Shown here piece by piece: positions 61,837 to 64,000 of a DNA stretch of 64,000 bases. Under the pieces are notes generated by a model. The model did not search any database. It had not been told where the DNA came from and saw only the letters and a program-made list of their open reading frames with translations. The translations under genes and the position numbers were made by a program. The number at the start of each line of letters is the position of its first letter. The first letter of the stretch is position 1. The stretch is from Thermoplasmatales archaeon (GTDB lineage Archaea > Thermoplasmatota > Thermoplasmata > Thermoplasmatales > Thermoplasmataceae). The stretch covers positions 558,001 to 622,000 of the forward strand of contig CP060531.1 of NCBI GenBank assembly GCA_016806715.1. The letters run 5' to 3'.

Positions 61837-62316
61837 ATGGTGAAGAAGAGCACCATTTTGTTCGTAGCTGATACTTTTATCGCAGTAGTTGCATTTGCCT
61901 TAGGATTTTATGTGTTAGGCTATAATGAAGGGCATACTGCCGGATATCGGTCGGGTTACCGCAATGGTCTTTCCTCCGCTTTTTTGCAGAGTGGCGCAAA
62001 GGTTACATTATCACCTGGAAAGACAATGCTGGTCTCATCTTATTCACTGAATGGGAATAATGTGACTATTGTTTATAGTTTCACACTTCCAGTCTCATTT
62101 TTTAGGAATTTATCAGTTAATAAGAATGTACAGACAGCAGGCGCAATGACCACTAGAGTGTTTAGTACCGGATATGTGAATGACGCCTCCGGGCAAGTGT
62201 ATGTAGGGGCTCCTGACTATGAAATCGTACAAGTTGAATTCAAGGCTAATACCACAAATACTGCTTCCACTAATCTGGAATTCACTTTTGATTTGCTAAT
62301 TACAGTCGATGGATAG
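61837..62316 (+). CDS. exported protein, 159 aa
   Basis: Signal anchor (STILFVADTFIAVVAFALGF) followed by a short Gly/Tyr/Arg linker (GHTAGYRSGYRNGL) and a beta-sandwich-like external domain (GKTMLVSSYSLNGNNVTIVY... NLEFTFDLLITVDG). The TATA at 61804-61820 supports the start. Intact. Unknown function. Confidence 0.7.
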   Translation: MVKKSTILFVADTFIAVVAFALGFYVLGYNEGHTAGYRSGYRNGLSSAFLQSGAKVTLSPGKTMLVSSYSLNGNNVTIVYSFTLPVSFFRNLSVNKNVQTAGAMTTRVFSTGYVNDASGQVYVGAPDYEIVQVEFKANTTNTASTNLEFTFDLLITVDG

Positions 62317-62677
62317 AGAGTAAATACCCATAATTCCTGGGAACAAATTTTATTTTAACTGTGCTGTATAAAAATGCAATTCTTCTTAAGTTAGGTGCTT
62401 AAAGGCAAAACCTTCAAAGAACATAGTATTCCGTTTTATTCAGCAATTAGGGTCAAATGTGACAATACCATACGCTATTTAGCCCATGAAACAGAGGAGA
62501 GAAAACCCTACCCCTCAAAATTGACTGGTTTATTGATATATACCCAACCCATGATTTCACTGTCCGAAAAGGAACTCTTTGTTGGACGGATTTAAATCAA
62601 TTGTTGTATTGAAATTCCATGGTTCTTGACCTTGCCATGAGAGAATACATGAATTTTTTGGCTAGAATATTATACAG
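62317..62677. other. 361-bp stretch with possible integrase N-terminal debris
   Basis: A plus-strand frame at 62619 (MVLDLAMREYMNFLARIL) resembles the first helix of a tyrosine integrase SAM-like domain but runs into a different frame from the C-domain at 62678. No intact gene. Confidence 0.35.
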
Positions 62678-63031
62678 ATGGTTGCCCGGGCCAAATTCAC
62701 CATTTTGAATACTGGGTCAATGAAGATTGCCCCGTACGGAAAACCGGTAACCGATGGTGGTGGTCATAACATTATTGACAGGATCGCCAAGAGAACTGGC
62801 ATAGGTTTTTCACCGCACAACGGAAGAAAATTCTATGAAAGATATCCGTGGGATAATGGCCTGAAACCTGAGCTTATTCAGCAGCTTTTGGGCCTTAACA
62901 GCGTGGGAACCACAATGATTCACATTCAGCCAGATGCTGAAGAGGCATTTTCAGGGGTTAGAAAGTATATGAAGAAACTGGATTTAGGAAGTCCTAGGGA
63001 AAGGTGTGAAAGAAACAGTCGCGCAAACTAG
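62678..63031 (+). pseudogene. tyrosine integrase C-terminal fragment next to tRNA-Glu
   Basis: 117 codons with RIAKRTGIGFSPHNGRKFYE (His-x-x-Arg region), LKPELIQQLLGLNSVGTTM and IHIQPDAEEAFSGVRKYM. In relatives the end reads TTMRYIQPD with the nucleophilic Tyr; here it is His, and the usual LLGH motif has Asn. N-terminal and first catalytic Arg regions are absent. A dead remnant 12 bp from the tRNA gene, as expected where an island integrated. Confidence 0.75.
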
Positions 63032-63042
63032 ACTACATGGTA

Positions 63043-63117
63043 TGCTCCGACCGGGATTTGGACCCGGGTCGTCGGCTTGAAAGGCCGAAATGCTTGGCCG
63101 GACTACACCATCGGAGC
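63043..63117 (-). tRNA. tRNA-Glu (anticodon TTC)
   Basis: Acceptor GCTCCGA/TCGGAGC (7 bp), D-arm GTGT/GCAT, anticodon stem TCGGC/GCCGA with loop CTTTCAA (anticodon bases 63079-63081), T-stem CCGGG/CCCGG. CCA is not encoded. The T-loop reads TCCAAAT, with C where nearly all elongator tRNAs have U55. No intron. Confidence 0.93.
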
Positions 63118-63202
63118 GCTTACGGTTAAACGGTTGAGAATATATTTACCTTTTCCTGACAATTCCAGATCATCAGGTTCTGCAAAACTGACAGATCAAG
63201 GA

Positions 63203-64000
63203 TCAATATCTAAGAATTGCACAATATCCGCCAAAATTCCTGACAAGCTGGCCTGTTTCACTTTGAGAGCTGAATATATGAATTCCCGTTCCAGACTTTG
63301 TAGCCATATCTAGGATCTTTCTTGAACGTTCCTTCCTGAACTCCTCCTCTGTAATCATGACCTTTTCTGCAGAGCCGGACTCAACACATTGGGATACAGC
63401 TTCGTACCCATAGGCTGCCTTTTCCCCGACTTTCAGGTTTCGCGTGAATTCCTCGATCAGCCTCTTTTCCTTCAGCAAACGCGATTCTGAGAATATCTGT
63501 TCACTCTCCGGTTTTGCCAGAAACTCGTATACCGCGCTCTGGTCCGATCTGCCTGTAGCAAAGTTGTAAACCTGGTATTTCCCCAATAAATTGTCTTCTC
63601 TTATAGATCCATATAGGTGATCATGCGTAAACCCGGGGCCAAGTATTATGATTATGGTTTCCTTCTTTATCATTGCTTTCAGGGTGGAAACAATCTCCGA
63701 CATGAATGTCTTCTCTGAGTAGTTATTCTGGTAGAACTTCCCGGACTTCAGTGAATCTATTCTGGCAACGGCCTGGATACCGTAACTCCTCATGATAGAG
63801 ATAGTTGCCTGTTCGTCATCGAGGCTTATGAATATGTATTCCTGGCTATAGTAGTGTGACTGAGCCTCCTTGATGAGCTTGGACTCTTCGGCATCCCATT
63901 CCCTCTTTTTGAGGTCAAACACGGTGCCTGGCGATATTATGAACGACTGATGTTCACCCCTGAGATTTTCGTTGTCGGATACAACGGTTCCGAGTATCTT
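63203..64000 (-). CDS. pelA: Pelota/Dom34 ribosome rescue factor, 5' end cut by window edge
   Basis: 266 codons are visible and the frame runs off the right edge, so the N-terminus is missing. Present are the end of the first domain (KILGTVVSDNENLRGEHQSF), the central eRF1-like domain without a GGQ (FISLDDEQATISIMRSYGIQ, IIIILGPGFTHDHL) and the C-terminal domain (AAYGYEAVSQCVESGSAEKV, VRNFGGYCAILRY). Pelota with aABCE1 and aEF1A splits stalled ribosomes. Confidence 0.93.
   Translation of the reverse strand, partial: KILGTVVSDNENLRGEHQSFIISPGTVFDLKKREWDAEESKLIKEAQSHYYSQEYIFISLDDEQATISIMRSYGIQAVARIDSLKSGKFYQNNYSEKTFMSEIVSTLKAMIKKETIIIILGPGFTHDHLYGSIREDNLLGKYQVYNFATGRSDQSAVYEFLAKPESEQIFSESRLLKEKRLIEEFTRNLKVGEKAAYGYEAVSQCVESGSAEKVMITEEEFRKERSRKILDMATKSGTGIHIFSSQSETGQLVRNFGGYCAILRY

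Noticed and set aside
62395-62595. 66-codon plus-strand frame with TTG start
   Set aside because: No ribosome signal, no domain, and it lies among integrase debris.
1-64000. CRISPR arrays
   Set aside because: Looked for regularly spaced repeats of 25-40 bp; none seen. The only long direct repeat (79 bp) occurs twice, 6.4 kb apart.

Overview
The window looks like chromosomal DNA of a wall-less, leaderless-transcribing euryarchaeon of the Thermoplasmatales type (Thermoplasma/Ferroplasma/Cuniculiplasma relatives). The support is an archaeal aRF1 (NIKS and GGQ motifs), Pelota, eS17, an archaeal-type UMP kinase, MarC and DUF981 proteins, a four-subunit succinate dehydrogenase, GTP-dependent PEP carboxykinase, and many genes whose start codon lies about 24-27 nt after a TATA box. 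Asn/Ser/Thr-rich exported proteins with N-glycosylation sequons are abundant. Assignment to a genus is inference; no rRNA is present.

Left part (1-41 kb), mostly stable chromosome. Surface protein (partial), an IS630-type element with a two-frame transposase, a GT2-like glycosyltransferase and an ABC-2 exporter (4.3-5.9 kb). Next is a five-gene sugar uptake operon on the minus strand (11.4-6.1 kb: binding protein, two permeases, a glycoside hydrolase, ATPase). Then come dienelactone hydrolase, pyrH, aRF1, a PRC-barrel protein and a small encapsulated-ferritin-like protein with a dyad operator candidate. A small surface-protein cassette (16.6-18.7 kb) has an amber codon between signal anchor and ectodomain. 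After it come RibD-like reductase, DUF981, MarC, PEPCK, an orphan double ABC permease, a LigB-type protein, eS17 and a universal stress protein. IS110 (with a candidate bridge RNA) and an IS200/605 TnpB element sit back to back at 28.0-30.7 kb. They are followed by dCMP deaminase, DedA, an MFS exporter, sdhABCD, a GT-C-like membrane enzyme and a polyprenyl-phosphate-sugar synthase fused to GtrA.

Right part (41-63 kb), a mosaic accessory island ending at tRNA-Glu. It holds fragments of at least four transposases, two broken tyrosine integrases, an intact-looking IS1634-type and an IS3-type element, a 79-bp direct repeat bracketing 6.4 kb, and a DUF3883 remnant. It also carries several cassettes of exported or surface proteins with small membrane proteins, several broken by stop codons, frameshifts or the IS3 copy. 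One surface protein carries a C-terminal Hint (hedgehog/intein-like) domain. The most interesting unit is at 44.6-47.2 kb: an M48 metalloprotease and an RDD-SpoIIM membrane protein, transcribed divergently from a 154-residue very hydrophobic Gly/Ala-rich protein through interleaved TATA boxes. I read it as a candidate archaeal bacteriocin-like (possibly circular peptide) maturation cassette. That is inference, not a demonstrated function.

Beyond the tRNA the ordinary chromosome resumes with Pelota, cut by the right edge.
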